Origin: Talpa occidentalis
Lineage: Eukaryota; Chordata; Mammalia; Eulipotyphla; Talpidae
Assembly (NCBI RefSeq): GCF_014898055.3
Contig: NW_023600993.1
Location: forward strand, 18,132,850-18,196,849
DNA: 64,000 bases
Direction: 5' to 3'
Each line of letters starts with the position of its first letter. Position 1 is the first letter of the stretch. The notes below the pieces were generated by a model. That model did not search any database. It was not told where the DNA came from and saw only the letters and a program-made list of their open reading frames with translations. Below, one piece after another: positions 36,160 through 48,110 of the stretch. Made by a program: the position numbers and the translations under genes.

Positions 36160-36372
36160 ACTTGACAAAGACAGAATCATTTATATACAGTAAAAAACAC
36201 AGATGAATTTTAACAAATACATGTAGCCCACGCTTTAATAATGAAGCACATTTCTATCACTCCAGAAAATTCCCTTGTGCCCTTTCAATGACCTCTTCTC
36301 CCCAAGGTAACCACTGTTTTGATACCTCTTACCATACATAAGTTATACCTTTTCTAGATCTATATAAAAATG
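36160..36372 (-). repeat. Ancient L1M-like or MER-like fragment (tentative)
   Basis: GACAGAATCATTTATATACAGT, AAGCACATTTCTATCACTCCAG and AAGGTAACCACTGTTTTGATAC follow a common old L1M antisense 3' pattern. The boundary is vague. Confidence 0.35.
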
Positions 36373-36769
36373 GATTAAGATAGCATGAACTCTTCAGTGT
36401 CTAATGTCATAAGTTTTAAGTCTCTACAAAAATCACCTCTTAGTTTCCTTATCTATAAATGAGGGAACGGCTTTGTAAGAATAGTGTGTACATATTCTGA
36501 GAGTCCGACATTCTTACGGGAGGAGTAGGGAACCCCATAAGTCACCTCAATTGGGGGGAGGTGAGGAGGAGGCAGAGAGAGGGGTTTGCTGAGGCCCTTC
36601 TCACCTTCAAACAGAATAGCTGTACTTTTCCATGTTTTAAGTTGGGTGGGGCTCAATAGAAGATTTCACTTGGGAAAAGGATTCTTTGTAAAAAGAAAAA
36701 ATTAGAGGACCCCAGGTCTAGACGATCCCTACTGATGCCTTTTTTTTGAACATTCTATAAATTACAAAT
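36373..36769. other. Unassigned sequence
   Basis: No repeat or coding signature recognised. Confidence 0.4.
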
Positions 36770-37230
36770 AGTGTTTTCTGACATGAGAGCTGTGGCTGGT
36801 CCCCTGGAGAAAGGGCTGGGAGACAGGCAGCCAGACGGGGGCCCCCAGGGAGGGCTGGGCATTGAGCCCTGTAATATTAGCACCGGTTACAATCAGATAG
36901 TGCCACCCCACCTGAGGCGCCTAGACAATAGGCCAGAGGCCCTGGGCAAGAGGAGGCACAAAGGCAGCATTCACAAGAACCGACTCTACAGCCAGCAAGC
37001 ATTTCTATAGACTCCACCAGACCTTGGCCAAGCCTGAATGTCACCTTACAGCCAGAAAGCCATTTTTTCATGGTTAACTTTTAAACGGCTGAAAATAATA
37101 AACACAGAAGGGAAAGTGCTGACACAATCTTTACTGCAGAGACAAAAGGAAAGCGTTTTGTTACAATAATGTAAACAAACTGGGTTCCTAAGGAAAACTC
37201 AGGGTTGCAAACAGGCTGCTAGATGTTAGC
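36770..37230. other. GC-richer unique block, possible conserved non-coding element
   Basis: Notably GC-rich for this window, with no repeat wording. The open frames at 36771-37010 (+) and 36877-37071 (-) overlap, show no family, and lack a convincing splice or start context. I infer a candidate regulatory island but cannot show it. Confidence 0.3.
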
Positions 37231-39485
37231 AAACATCTGGGGATGAGAGGAGGGATATTCAGCGAAGAATGCAGAGCTTTACTCACAGGTGCTCACAGCT
37301 TACCTGACCTGCTCTCCCCATGGCTCATCTAATTCTTATGCCTTTCATGGCACTCAGGGAAGACAGGCTGGAGAGGGCTGATGGATCTTTACTTAGCACA
37401 AGTTTTCCCCAGACAAATGAAAAACAGACTCCACTCTCATCCTATCTTACTATTGCTCTTCTTCCATGAATGAATGTGGAACATTCCTTTTCTCCATTAT
37501 ATATTTTAGCTCATTTTAATTTCTCTGGAATACCACAGAGTTCAAAATCTATTGCTAAATCATAACAGCAGCAACACCACACTCTAGAAGATAACTCTAA
37601 TAATGCTAAAAGTACAATCAGAAAGATAGCAAGTCTGCAAACAGCCAAGTCAAACTTGACATCTGACCTTATGATCCATTCAGTCACGTGTGGAACTTGG
37701 CACCCACGCAGGACAGCCAATGGGAGGGAAACCACAGATCTGTAAAAAAGGAAACATAAGAAGATAAATAGAAGTGCTTTTTAAAAAAGTTTCCTAACAT
37801 TTGCTTAATCTGCAGTCACTCTTCTTTCTGTGTTTAAATAGGGTCTGGTTTCAGAGCAGTCTCTGATTTTTGAATAAATGCAAATAGACTTAGATAATAT
37901 CTCATTCTAAAGGGGAGGTGGTTTCAGAGAAAGAGGTTTTAACACAAGATCTGTAAGAACATGTTATAGGCATAGGGACAAAATCTGTGGATCCCAAAGA
38001 CCTACTTTTTGATGGACAGGACTCAGGAGTTTTGGAGTCCCAACCTGGGAAGGCGACTAAAAGGCAAGCATGAACCTTAAACAACCTCTAGAGTTTGTGC
38101 TCAAGAAGGGTCAGTGGGGGGTGTCAGAAGAAGGTCCTGGGGATAGTTCTTAAAAGCTGCGACCCTGCCTCAAGGGGAGGGTGCCCTGTGCATGGAACAA
38201 GACAGGTAATTTATTAGGGCTTGCATTCGACAGGAAGCTGTGGAGCAGTGTAGATTGTGTTAAATGTACTTGTACTGGTGACACTTCCCACCGCTATAAA
38301 TTAGACGAGAGAGGTGGCCAGACTGTGGCATCTGGTGGACCAGCTGACCATGTCTCCAAGCATTTGTCTATACAGCACACAAGATGCTGCATGTGAACTG
38401 TACTCCACAATTGCCATTGTGGGTAACTTAGGAATTGTGGAAAAACAGAAGTTACTAGAACAAATGTCTGATTTTCTGCTCCCCAGAACAGACTTTGATA
38501 ATACTTTGTCACATTTGCTCCTTTTTTTAATTAAAAAGAAAAATACAGTGTAATTATAATTTCCTAGACAACCCTACTCCAAGGCCAGACCATGCATTTT
38601 TTGTATCTTTTCAGTTTGCTTTTTAAAAACATTTTTGTATAATATATGCATCTAGGCAATGAACAGTGTTCATGTTTTTAATTACCTATATGATATGAAT
38701 TTTGGTTTGATTCTTTTGATGACTCTTCTACAATTTTGACTCAACATTATGCATGTGAGAGCAAACTATGTTGACTGGTAACAGCTCATTCTCTAATTTC
38801 ACTGCCACATTGAATAAATCTATGCTCAGTCATTGTCTTCTCACCCAACACCAATGTTTATGGCATCATAAAAGCACTTGTTATATCATTAAAGTGATTA
38901 TTGGTTATGTGTGGGTGTGCATACATGTATATGTGTGAATTTCCTCTGCTACTTACGCTGAGCTCAAGATGCTGCCTTGCTGTGTGTTAATGGCGGCTCA
39001 CCTACATTACAATTCGAAGCAGAATGGACACTCAAGGTGGAAAAGGCAAAAAATAATTGTTAAAAATGTATCTGTAGGTTACTGATTTTCCTTCCTCTTA
39101 AAACAACACTAAGGAAGACTTTGGTTTGTATTTACCTATTTTTCTCCAAAGTTTCTCTCACTACTGCTATCATAAATCTCCAAATGCCAAGATGTCAACA
39201 TCACCTCATTGTTTCCTAGATGATCAGAAACTCCAAGCAGATGCAAAACCTACAATGTCAGGGCCAGAAAGGAGCTCATGTTTATAAATGTGGTTATGCC
39301 TTTATGGCAAATATGAGTCAATACACACCAGCATCCGTGGTGGCACTAACATCTCTTATATGAGCACAATTTACTTTTTGAGGGTTTAATCTGACTTGAA
39401 CTTTGAAGAATAGATATGAACTTGACTCAGTGAAATCCTAAAAATTCTTATATAATGATTAATAAGCATTTTATGCATAATATTC
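37231..39485. other. Unassigned sequence
   Basis: No gene recognised. The overlapping open frames at 38181-38553 lie on both strands and match nothing I know. Confidence 0.4.
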
Positions 39486-39668
39486 ATTAACCTTATTTAA
39501 TGGGATGGGTTATGCTAAGTATTTAACCTAATTTCAATTAATTTAATTCTTACAATGATCATGTCAGGTGGATATTATTAATAACCTAGTTTTTCATGTG
39601 GTTTACAATTTTGCCCAAGTCAAACAGTGATTCGGAGGCTAGCCAGGATTTTTGTCCAGGTATATGAT
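39486..39668 (-). repeat. MIR SINE
   Basis: Antisense MIR: GCTAAGTATTTAACCTAATTTC, TTTAATTCTTACAATGATCATG, TTTGCCCAAGTCAAACAGTG and GCCAGGATTTTTGTCCAGG. Confidence 0.7.
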
Positions 39669-41555
39669 GTTATGGGCCTCACTCTGAATTTCTAAGAGTA
39701 GGCTTAGTAGGTATTAAAGATAAAACCATATCTCTATGGAAAAACAGTGTCCCCGAGGTAGCTTCCAAATTTTGCTATAATACTACTAGAAAGTATCTCT
39801 TTCCTGCTATGCCTCAAATCACATTAAAGTTCTCTAAGTAGACAAATTCAAAGTTATTTCCTAGTGATGAAGGAAATTTGAAGGAGCAAGGTCAAGCTAC
39901 AGACCCTTCCATCTTAAATATGCCCATTTTAAATTCTCCTTCTTTTTAGAAAACAGGTAACTGTGAATTGCTCATGGCTCAGAGGAGTCTGCCCAGTTTT
40001 GTTTATACGAGATTCAAAGCAAAAATGAGAATCACTTTCTGGGACAACTTTAGCCCTGAATGTGTGTTTTTTACACATTTTTAATTGGGGCACAAATATA
40101 TTAACAGTGTGGTTATTTTGTACTTTCAAAAGAATCTGTTTTGTAACTGATTCATATTTATATTTGGAATACATTTATTTTGGGGCATGAAACAGTTCAT
40201 TTTGTTAAGCCATCTGACCTGAAGTGAGGTTGGCACACTTTCCCATGACTGCTTCCAAATTAATGCAAATTGTAGGTTAAAGGATAAATCAAGTCCCTTT
40301 AACTTGGTTTACTAATATGTTATTTATAAACAACCCTTTGCTTGGTCTACTTTTTTCTTGTGGTAACCATGCACAAATGAACTGTACAAAGTAAACCAGC
40401 AAATACTTAATGTATGTTATATTGCAAAGTTTTAATTTTGAAAGGTTAGTATTATGGCAAAAGTGTTATCTTCCTACCTACCTATCATTTATTTAACTAC
40501 TTATCTCTTTAGTCTCAGATCTCCCATTGAATCTTATGAGGCTGAGAAAGACTGATTGCATTGTATGAAAGGCTTACATTCTTCACCCCTCTCTGTATCT
40601 ACCCTTTTGCCATGTAACATTGCAGTTCCTCTCACTAAAGAGTTTATTTCCCTCTCTTTATAAAGTGGAGGAGCAACTCATGTTTCCAAGATACCATAAT
40701 GATTTACTAAATTGAAAAGTTCCAAGATAAACACATATATCACTACTGCTCCCCTCCCAAGTTCCTAACAGATATTACTAATCAAATACAACCTTTCCTT
40801 ACTGCTTTGCTTATTGCTAACACAAACTCCAACTTCTATATAGCGCCCCAGATAGCCACTATGATTTCTAGAGCAATTATTTTTATTTGTTGGTTTTTCT
40901 TTAGCTTCATTAGGATGAAGTTCTAATGAATGAATATATTTGATGAACTGTATTATATATTAATATGATCTGTATATATGTATTTGATTGCATATATCCT
41001 AATGTGGAACTCTGACTTATATACAATTTGGCTGTTAGCTAGATTTTACTCAAGATCATGAATCCACTAAATGTTAACTCAAAGCAATTAACAAGGATTT
41101 AAATTTAGTTGAATTGGGAGGGGGGAGTGAACTGGAGAGCTGCAAAGTTATTCTACTATTATCAATTCATCATAGTAAAGTTGTAAAATCAGCTCTTCTT
41201 ATCACAAGCAACTACTAATGTATTCACTGTTTAGTTCTTAATTGTAACCACAGGCATCAATAGGTATATGGTATTGCCAGAAGTTATTTCCCTGTCAAAG
41301 CATGGTGACTTTTGGGTTGGTTTTTCAATGCCTCTGTGATGTTTTTCTTATCTTGGGATGTTTTCTGACAGTTGAAAAGTGGTCTTTATCATACATGCTT
41401 TCCATATAGGACCATAATGACAGATTCAAAAAACCTAAACTTTTTTTTTTCTGCTTGAAATCTTGATCAGCAAGAAAATAATTACTGTCTACATCAGTAT
41501 GAAGACTTTCTCACTTTAACCCCATATCCCAAAGTTTGGCTTATTCAATGGGACA
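39669..41555. other. Unassigned AT-rich sequence
   Basis: No repeat or coding signature recognised. Confidence 0.4.
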
Positions 41556-41559
41556 CAAA

Positions 41560-42750
41560 CAACTATTTTTTGAAACTTACATAGAAGAAAACACAGGCAA
41601 ACACTCCATGACATTGATTTCATGGATGTATTTGGGGACTTGACTACAATGGCAAAGGAAAAAAAGCAAAAACCAAATGAGACTACATCACACTAAAAAG
41701 CTTCTGCACAGTAAAAGAAACTATCATTAAATTGAAAAGACACCATCCTAAAAGGAAGAAAATATTTGTACATCATATATTTGACAAGGGGCTATTATCC
41801 AAGACCTACAAAGAACTCATACAACTTAACAACAATAAACAAAAGGAAAAAAACCAAAAACAAATAAAAATTGAGCAGAAGAGCTAAATGGACATTTCTC
41901 CAAAGAAGACATATAGGTGGCCAACAAGTACATGAAAAAATTTTTGTTATTGTTTATCATCCAGGAAATGAAAAATTTGATTGGCATTCAGAAAATGCAA
42001 ATCAAAACCACCTTGCGATATCATCTCACACCTGTGAGAATGGCCCATGTCAAGTGTTGGTGAGGATGTGGAGGAAAAGAAACCTTAATACTCTCTTGGT
42101 GTGAATGTGGACTGGTCCAGACCCTGCTGACAATAGTATGGAAGTTTCTCAAGACATTAAAAATAACATGGTGACTTTGGGGTTGGCTTCAGCAATTCTA
42201 TTCCTAGGTATCTACCTGAAGAACACAATACTAATTTAAAGGGGAAATATGCCTTCCTACATTCATTGCAACACTACTTACAATAGCAAAGTTATGGAAG
42301 CAACCTAAATGCCCAATGACAGAGGCATGGATTATAAAGCTGTGGTATGTATACGCAATGGAATACTACTCAACTATTAAAAAAAAGATGAATTCTTGCC
42401 ATTTGCGACATTCTGGATGGAATGGGATTATGCTAAGTGAAATAAGCCAGAGGAAGGAGAAAGACAAATATGAGGTGGTTTTGCTCAGATGTGGTATACA
42501 GTGAAACAAAACAACATACAAAATCAAACAAAACAAACTTTAGAAGTCTGACTAAACATTGAGTCTACCAGAGGGGAAGGAAAGCAAATGGAGGAGGGGA
42601 CCCAGTGGACTATGGTGGAAGATTATGGGTACATTGGTGTGATGTGGTGTGGCAATAGTCACAACCGGAAAAGCTGTGACCCTTTCCTTTGAGTTATATA
42701 CAGCGTAGTAGTTCAATGGTTCCTCAATAAACAATAATTAACCAGAAAGT
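41560..42750 (+). pseudogene. L1 ORF2 C-terminal third and 3' UTR, decayed
   Basis: Sense-strand L1 covers the ORF2 region after the RT domain and the 3' UTR. Readable pieces are the TKKLLHS-like stretch near 41690, the Lys-rich region near 41830-41900, RRHIGGQQVHEKI at 41910-41950 (from the EDIQMANKYMKK region), then WYVYAMEYYSTIKKK and MLSEISQRKEKDKYEVVLL at 42340-42490. The frame changes several times. The 3' UTR ends near 42745 at ATAAACAATAATTAACC. It is non-functional and 5'-truncated, and is older than the young 3' stubs, judging by divergence. Confidence 0.9.
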
Positions 42751-44320
42751 GAAAATAAAAAGCCATTGCTAATGAAAAAAATTCCTAGTAGTAATTATTT
42801 CCCCATGATCCACACAAAAAATTGTTAATTTATAACACATACACTTTTATATAGGTGTGTGTTTGTACATCTAACTAAAACAAAACTTCCATGAGATAAA
42901 AGTCTTACTTATGTGGCGCACGTGTACATTTTCTCTTCTACTAAGTTCTGTCTTATTCTATTTTATATACCATTTCACTAATGAAAAGTTAGTAATGACC
43001 TGCCAAATTGACTTCATTACTCACTAATAAGGCCAAGCCCACAGTTTATAAAACACGACAGTAGCAAAATGACTAAAGTACTCTGACTTTATTCACCAAT
43101 GTAAACATATCCACAAAAGATCAATCTGAGCAACTTAGCAGGAGAAAAAAATCTCTTGGCTTTCTCCCTAGTAACTTGGATGAAGCCAAAGTTTGCTGAG
43201 CCAACTTTTGTACTTAGTGGTTGACAATGACTGAAAACTGAAAGGCAGAGATCAAATCCTCACTCTCCTTCTCAACACATCTCTTCCGCTGGGTAATTTA
43301 TACGGTGCAAGTATCAAGCTATTCAATTTTGCTGTCATTTACTGTTCTTTTTCCAACAGTAATGGAAACACACGATCAGCTTACTGTCCTTCTTTGGTAG
43401 AATTAGATTATTTTCCCTCCTGCTCCTTTTAACAAAGATGGCATTCATGACTCCTGGGAGCCACCCCTGAGGATTTCCAAACAAAGCATGGCAAAGAAAT
43501 TACCCATGAAGACACAACATCAGATTCTGGGTGTTGAGGCTATGAGTCCAGATGACATACCAGAACAGACTCTGTAATGATCTAGTGAACACAACTGAAA
43601 TTGGAGCAACAGAACAGTAAAAACAAACAATAAAAGTAAAAAAAAACAAAAACAAACCAAAAACCAAACAAACAATAAAAGACTATATATTTCCAAATTG
43701 GTACCTACTAACCTCAGTGGTAGATACCAAAACAAAGCTATTAATTAAAACATTTAAAATCTATTTTCTCTTTCTAAAAGGAAAAAAAATTAACAGATCT
43801 ACATAACCATCATATCAGAGATCCTTTGGTGGCTTCTTGCCAGCCCTCTGGCATTGGAATATTCTTTATTTCATGTGACTACTTTGACATCTATCTATTT
43901 ACTATGCACCCTCCCCAAGACCCTTCCTATCAAACTAGTAAACAGCTACCAACTGCATCAAAAGCCTGAAGTTTTTCCTGTTCTTTTATTCAGCATTTCT
44001 ACTTTATTTACCTTAAATAAATGATTATAGTTGAACAAAAAGTTTAGTGACAAAGATGGTCTTATGGTGTTATCTATAATGGTAAAAGACTCAAAGGACA
44101 AACCATTATTTGCTAAAAGTGGTCATCTTTGGGTGGCTGGGTTATTGGTGATTTAAATTTTATTCTGTATACTTAACTATATTTCCAAAAGAAAAATAAG
44201 ACAAAAGGATTAAAAAATAACACATCTGTGCTTGATATTGAGACACTGGCAAATCTCCAGGTAGAAGATTTTCACCAGCTGATGAATATACAGTTTTGTT
44301 TATGACTTGAGATACACATT
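42751..44320. other. Unassigned sequence with an A/C-rich low-complexity run
   Basis: 43610-43682 is CAAA-type low complexity, with AAACAAACAATAAAAG at both ends (43622-43637 and 43667-43682). No gene seen. Confidence 0.45.
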
Positions 44321-44324
44321 TACA

Positions 44325-44495
44325 GACATCTAGTACCTGCCTCAGGTTCCTCAGTGGTAAAACAATCACTAATTTGCAGCGTTCTGATGAGAATTAAATA
44401 AATTAGATGTTAAAATGTGTAAAGTGTTTAGGATAGTATGTGGAACACATAAGCATGGTATAACTGTTAGTGGTTACTATGTTACATTATTATCC
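44325..44495 (+). repeat. MIR SINE
   Basis: CTGCCTCAGGTTCCTCAGTGGTAAAAC, GATGAGAATTAAATAAATTAG, GTGTAAAGTGTTTAGGATAG and GGTTACTATG are in MIR order. Confidence 0.85.
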
Positions 44496-44754
44496 TAGTG
44501 TTATTGTTACACTGGTCCAAGAAATTGTAAGATATTTGCCTGGTTCTGTGTTGAACTCAATACTAAGACCCAAGAAAAGATGGATTTATTCTAAGTGTCC
44601 CCAAAATTATGTTCTGCAATTTCAGAATCAAAATGGGGCTTTATAAAACTTCTAAGGGAATGGATATATTCATACATTGATTATGGTGATGTTTTAACAG
44701 TGTATACATAAATAAAAATATCAAATTACATCTTTTAAATATATTTATTTATGT

Positions 44755-45015
44755 CAACAAGACCTCAAAAAGCTGTTTAAAAAATGAAGATGAAACTGAG
44801 ACTTCTGCAGACAAACAATCCTAAGAGAATTTCTACCAGCAGATAAAGCCAAGAAGAATATTAAAGAGTGTGTTTCAGGCAGAAGGAAAAAGATCCCAGA
44901 AGGAAACTTGAAAATGGACAAGGAATAAGGAGCAACAGAAATGCAGTAAATCTAACTGAATATTACAGTTCAAAACAATAACTGTTATGTCTTGTAGTTT
45001 TATGAAACTAGCCTA
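44755..45015 (+). repeat. Old L1M-like internal fragment
   Basis: CAAAAAGCTGTTTAAAAAATGAAG, TCTGCAGACAAACAATCC, AGAGAATTTCTACCAGCAG and GTGTTTCAGGCAGAAGGAAAAAGAT match common old-L1 text (ATTTTCAGACAAACAAAAACTGAG..). Exact subfamily unassigned. Confidence 0.5.
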
Positions 45016-45124
45016 GGCCTGATCCCATAACTAAATAAGAACATTATAAGAACAGAGAATACAAACTAATACCCTTTATGAATTTAGGAGAAAAACAGAA
45101 AACAAGATACTAGTAAGTGGAAGT

Positions 45125-45505
45125 CTAAGATACACTTTTTTAAGTAGAGAAGTTTATTACTCACAGGTCTTGGAGGAAGTAGATGGCACTACTGGAGGCA
45201 TCAAGCAGGGAGGTCAGGGCAGAGATCAGAGACTGAGGCAAGACTGAAGCTTTTATTAGGGAGAGTGCTTTGGGATTCCCAGGTTAAAGCTAGATTGATC
45301 AATTCAAACCAAAAATGAAAGGGGTTTTGATAAGTTCCATGGAGGGGGTCTTATCTAAAGGACATAAAGGGGAAGGTTCCTAGGAGGCAGAAGATTCTGT
45401 TTAATCACAAGGACTGTTGGGGAAGTCATATGAGGAACTTATAGTTGCTTGTGATTCTGTGGGTTGTTCTCTAAATCCTGAGATATTTTGGAAAGGATAA
45501 CACAT
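45125..45505 (-). mobile_element. Possible antisense LTR of an old endogenous retrovirus
   Basis: About 380 bases, GC-richer than the flanking L1 text. Antisense it shows GCCTCAGTCTCTGATCTCTG and, near 45250-45257, an antisense AATAAA-like signal. It separates two L1-like stretches, as an insertion would. Terminal TG..CA and target duplication were not resolved and no internal genes are present. Class uncertain. Confidence 0.35.
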
Positions 45506-45524
45506 TATGAGCAAGACAGATTTG

Positions 45525-46657
45525 TTCTAGAAATACAAGATTGGTATAATATTGAAAACTAATCAATGTAAAGCATCCTATTTACATTAAAATTGAAAAA
45601 TTTTCTCAATGGATGAAGGAAAATATTTGGTATCACTCCAATCTATTTATGATAAAAATCCTCAGCAAACTAAAATTGGAAGGAAACTTTCTCATTCTGA
45701 CAAAACCTTATAACAAACATCTTACTTAATGATGAATATTAAAAGCTTCCCTCTTAGACCAAGAATACCTTCTGTAACTATCTCTATTCAACTTTTTACT
45801 AGGGGACATGGATGCTGCAATAAGGAAAACAAAAGACTAAAAAAAAAAAAAAAGGAAAACCCTGAAATTTTTTCTGCATCATACGTGTATATGAGATTAA
45901 ACAAAATAATCTATAGAGAAATTATTAAAACTAGCAAGTGACTTTAGCCAGGTCACTGGATAAAAAGTCAACATACAAAATTTAACTGGATTTCTATGTA
46001 CCAACAGCAAATCAAGTAGAAAATAAAATTTAGTAAATTATATTATTTTTTAACATAGAAATACCAAATACCTAAAAATAAATCTAAAGAAAAGACATAC
46101 TAGATTTCTATATGGAAAACTACAAAATCTTACTGAAAATAAAGAAGACAGAGATACATTATGATCAGTTGACTCACATGATACAGAAACTCATATTAAA
46201 GTTGTCAATTCTCCTCAAATCAGCATATTCAATATGATCCCTATCAAATAGGCATAAGTATTTTTTTAGTGGAAGTTAGTAAATTAATTCTAAAATTTAT
46301 GTGGAGAAGCAATGAGTTAAGAATAAAGCATCACTGAAGAAGAACATCAGAGGCTCAACACCATAGGTTACAGGATAATAAATCTATATTAACAAGATGC
46401 CATTGACACAGGATTGACAAATAGATCAAAAGAACTCAAGAGTCCAGAAACAGATCCACACAGACACTATTATTAATCATTAAAGGTGGCATTGCACTGC
46501 AGTGAGAAAAGCATGCTATTTTGTATAAATGGTGGTGGGTGAATTTCACATAACATAGAAAAATCAATTCCAGATGATTGTTATTCTAAATGTAAAAGGT
46601 TAAAATTGTAATGAATTTCTGGTAAGCAAAGTTTTTTTTTTTTCCTATTCAACTCAG
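45525..46657 (+). pseudogene. Old L1 ORF2, RT thumb to middle region, heavily decayed
   Basis: Sense-strand L1 ORF2 with many stops. Recognisable nucleotide stretches are ATACAAGATTGGTATAATATTG, AAAATCCTCAGCAAACTAAA and ACATCTTACTTAATGATGAA (RT core side), CTGGATAAAAAGTCAACATAC, GGATTTCTATGTACCAACAGC, TATGGAAAACTACAAAATCTTACTG, AAGTTGTCAATTCTCC, TTTATGTGGAGAAGCAATG and TCCAGAAACAGATCCACAC. The open frame at 45729-45941 is a relic of it. The copy continues beyond the nested young L1 at 47173. Confidence 0.85.
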
Positions 46658-47172
46658 TTTAAAGCAAAATTTTCTTTTTTTTTTTTTTTACTTATGGAAA
46701 GGAAAATTTATTCCCCATTTTCTTTTTTACAGAATATTAATTCTCAGGTACAGAAAGTCAGGTAAGAACTGGGAGTTCTAGCCCTTACTGAGAAACCCCT
46801 TCTTATAATTTTTAATAATCTAATTTTTAAATAAACATAACTTTATTTATTTATTTTTTATAATAAATTTTATTTTTATATTCCCCATACAATTGCAACC
46901 CCCCCATTCTGACCCCAATCCCTCCCCTCCCTCCCCCCACCCCCCAAAAAGTGTTTCTGGTTCATAGTTTTTGTTGATTTTGATTTTCACTTTCTTATAG
47001 TTATTCATTTTCCTGGTCCCTTATTTAAGTTCTCTAGATTCCTACTATGAGTGAGACCATTCGTTATTTTTCTTTTTCTTTCTGGCTTATTTCGCTGAGC
47101 ATGATCCCTTCCAGCGCCATCCATGTTGCTGCAAATTGCATGTGTTTATCTTTTTTAAAGCAAAATTTTCTT
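46658..47172 (-). mobile_element. Young L1 3' end carrying a 3' transduction, with 19-bp target duplication
   Basis: Identical TTTAAAGCAAAATTTTCTT flanks the insert (46658-46676 and 47154-47172). Read on the minus strand, the insert is a truncated L1 3' UTR with its G-rich tract (46923-46945) and a first A/T-rich tail (about 46841-46865). Then come about 150 bases of non-L1 sequence (46690-46840) and a pure A13 tail (46677-46689). An AATAAA at 46707-46712 lies 17 bases before that tail. This is the layout of L1 read-through transcription to a downstream polyadenylation site. Confidence 0.93.
46690..46840 (-). other. Transduced non-L1 sequence from the L1 source locus
   Basis: Unique stretch between two A-tails of the L1 insertion at 46658-47172. 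Its minus-strand end holds AATAAA before the tail. By inference it originated directly downstream of the progenitor L1 elsewhere in the genome. Confidence 0.8.
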
Positions 47173-48110
47173 AAGTAAACATAAAACATTAAAAATACAG
47201 GAGGATGGTAATGTATAAAGGAAAAAATAACTAAAATAAACAAAAAAGGAATTAAATACCAATGAAGAAAAATTAGACTATATTAAAGTCAATTTCTGTT
47301 CAGCATTATGAGATGGAAAAGTGCAAAACAATATTTGTGATAAATATGGCTGATCCAGGAATAATATTCAGAATATATATAGAATTCCAGAAGTAAATTA
47401 GAAAAGGGCAAGTTAACCTAATAAAAAATAGCCAAAAGAGTTGTATATCCTTATAGGAATGGATATTCAAAGGCAAACAGACATGTAGAAAAGTGCTCAA
47501 CCTCATTATCAGGGAAATGCAAATTAAAAGTACAGGAGATATTTAAACACATGGACCAGATGATCAAGATTAAAAAAAATAGTGCCAATACCTAGTGTTG
47601 GAGAAGATACAGAGAAACTGATGGGAGTAAAATCACTTTGTTCTATGATATCTCTTGAAGGTGGTATATATATAGATATTATGTAGTGCATGTATATATT
47701 TATATATTATATATACTGTATATAATACATAATATATAAATATAGACACTATATATTATATAGTTCATAATATATAAAATGAACCTGTAATTTCATCTTT
47801 AAACCCAACAAATGCATACATACACACATTCATCAAAAGTCCTATACAAATATATCCTTAATTAAATTTTTCACAGTTGCAATAACTGGGCATGTTCAAA
47901 TATTGATTATCAGTAGAATGGATGAAAAATTGTAATATAATCATACAATGGAAGACAAGGCAAAATGATGGATAGTCTCACAAACATTAAGCAAAATAAG
48001 TTACACACCTGAAAGTACAATCTACATGAAACTTTTATATTCAGATTAAAATGAAGCAAAATGAATCTCTAGATGATGAGAACACAGGGCAATTCAGACT
48101 CAGTGGGGGA
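47173..48110 (+). pseudogene. Old L1 ORF2/3' portion, continuation after the nested insert
   Basis: Continues the decayed L1: AAATTAGACTATATTAAAGTC, ATTATGAGATGGAAAAGTGC, AGTGCTCAACCTCATTATCAGGG, GGAAATGCAAATTAAAAGTAC, CAATACCTAGTGTTGGAGAAG, then CAATGGAAGACAAGG and ACACCTGAAAGTACAATC. An AT-rich expansion interrupts it at 47660-47780. Non-functional. Confidence 0.75.
47660..47780. repeat. AT-rich (TATA)n low-complexity tract
   Basis: TATATATAGATATTATG followed by many ATATTATATA units, inside the decayed L1. Confidence 0.9.

Noticed and set aside
36771..37010. 79-residue open frame as a possible exon
   Set aside because: No recognisable family, overlapping frames on the other strand, and no splice-site or start context I can defend. 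Kept only as a non-coding candidate.
43622..43682. Processed pseudogene with A-tail and direct repeats
   Set aside because: The AAACAAACAATAAAAG repeats are part of a low-complexity CAAA run, and no gene-like sequence precedes them.
45125..45505. Complete endogenous retrovirus
   Set aside because: Only an LTR-like block is visible, with no gag, pol or env text and no paired LTR.
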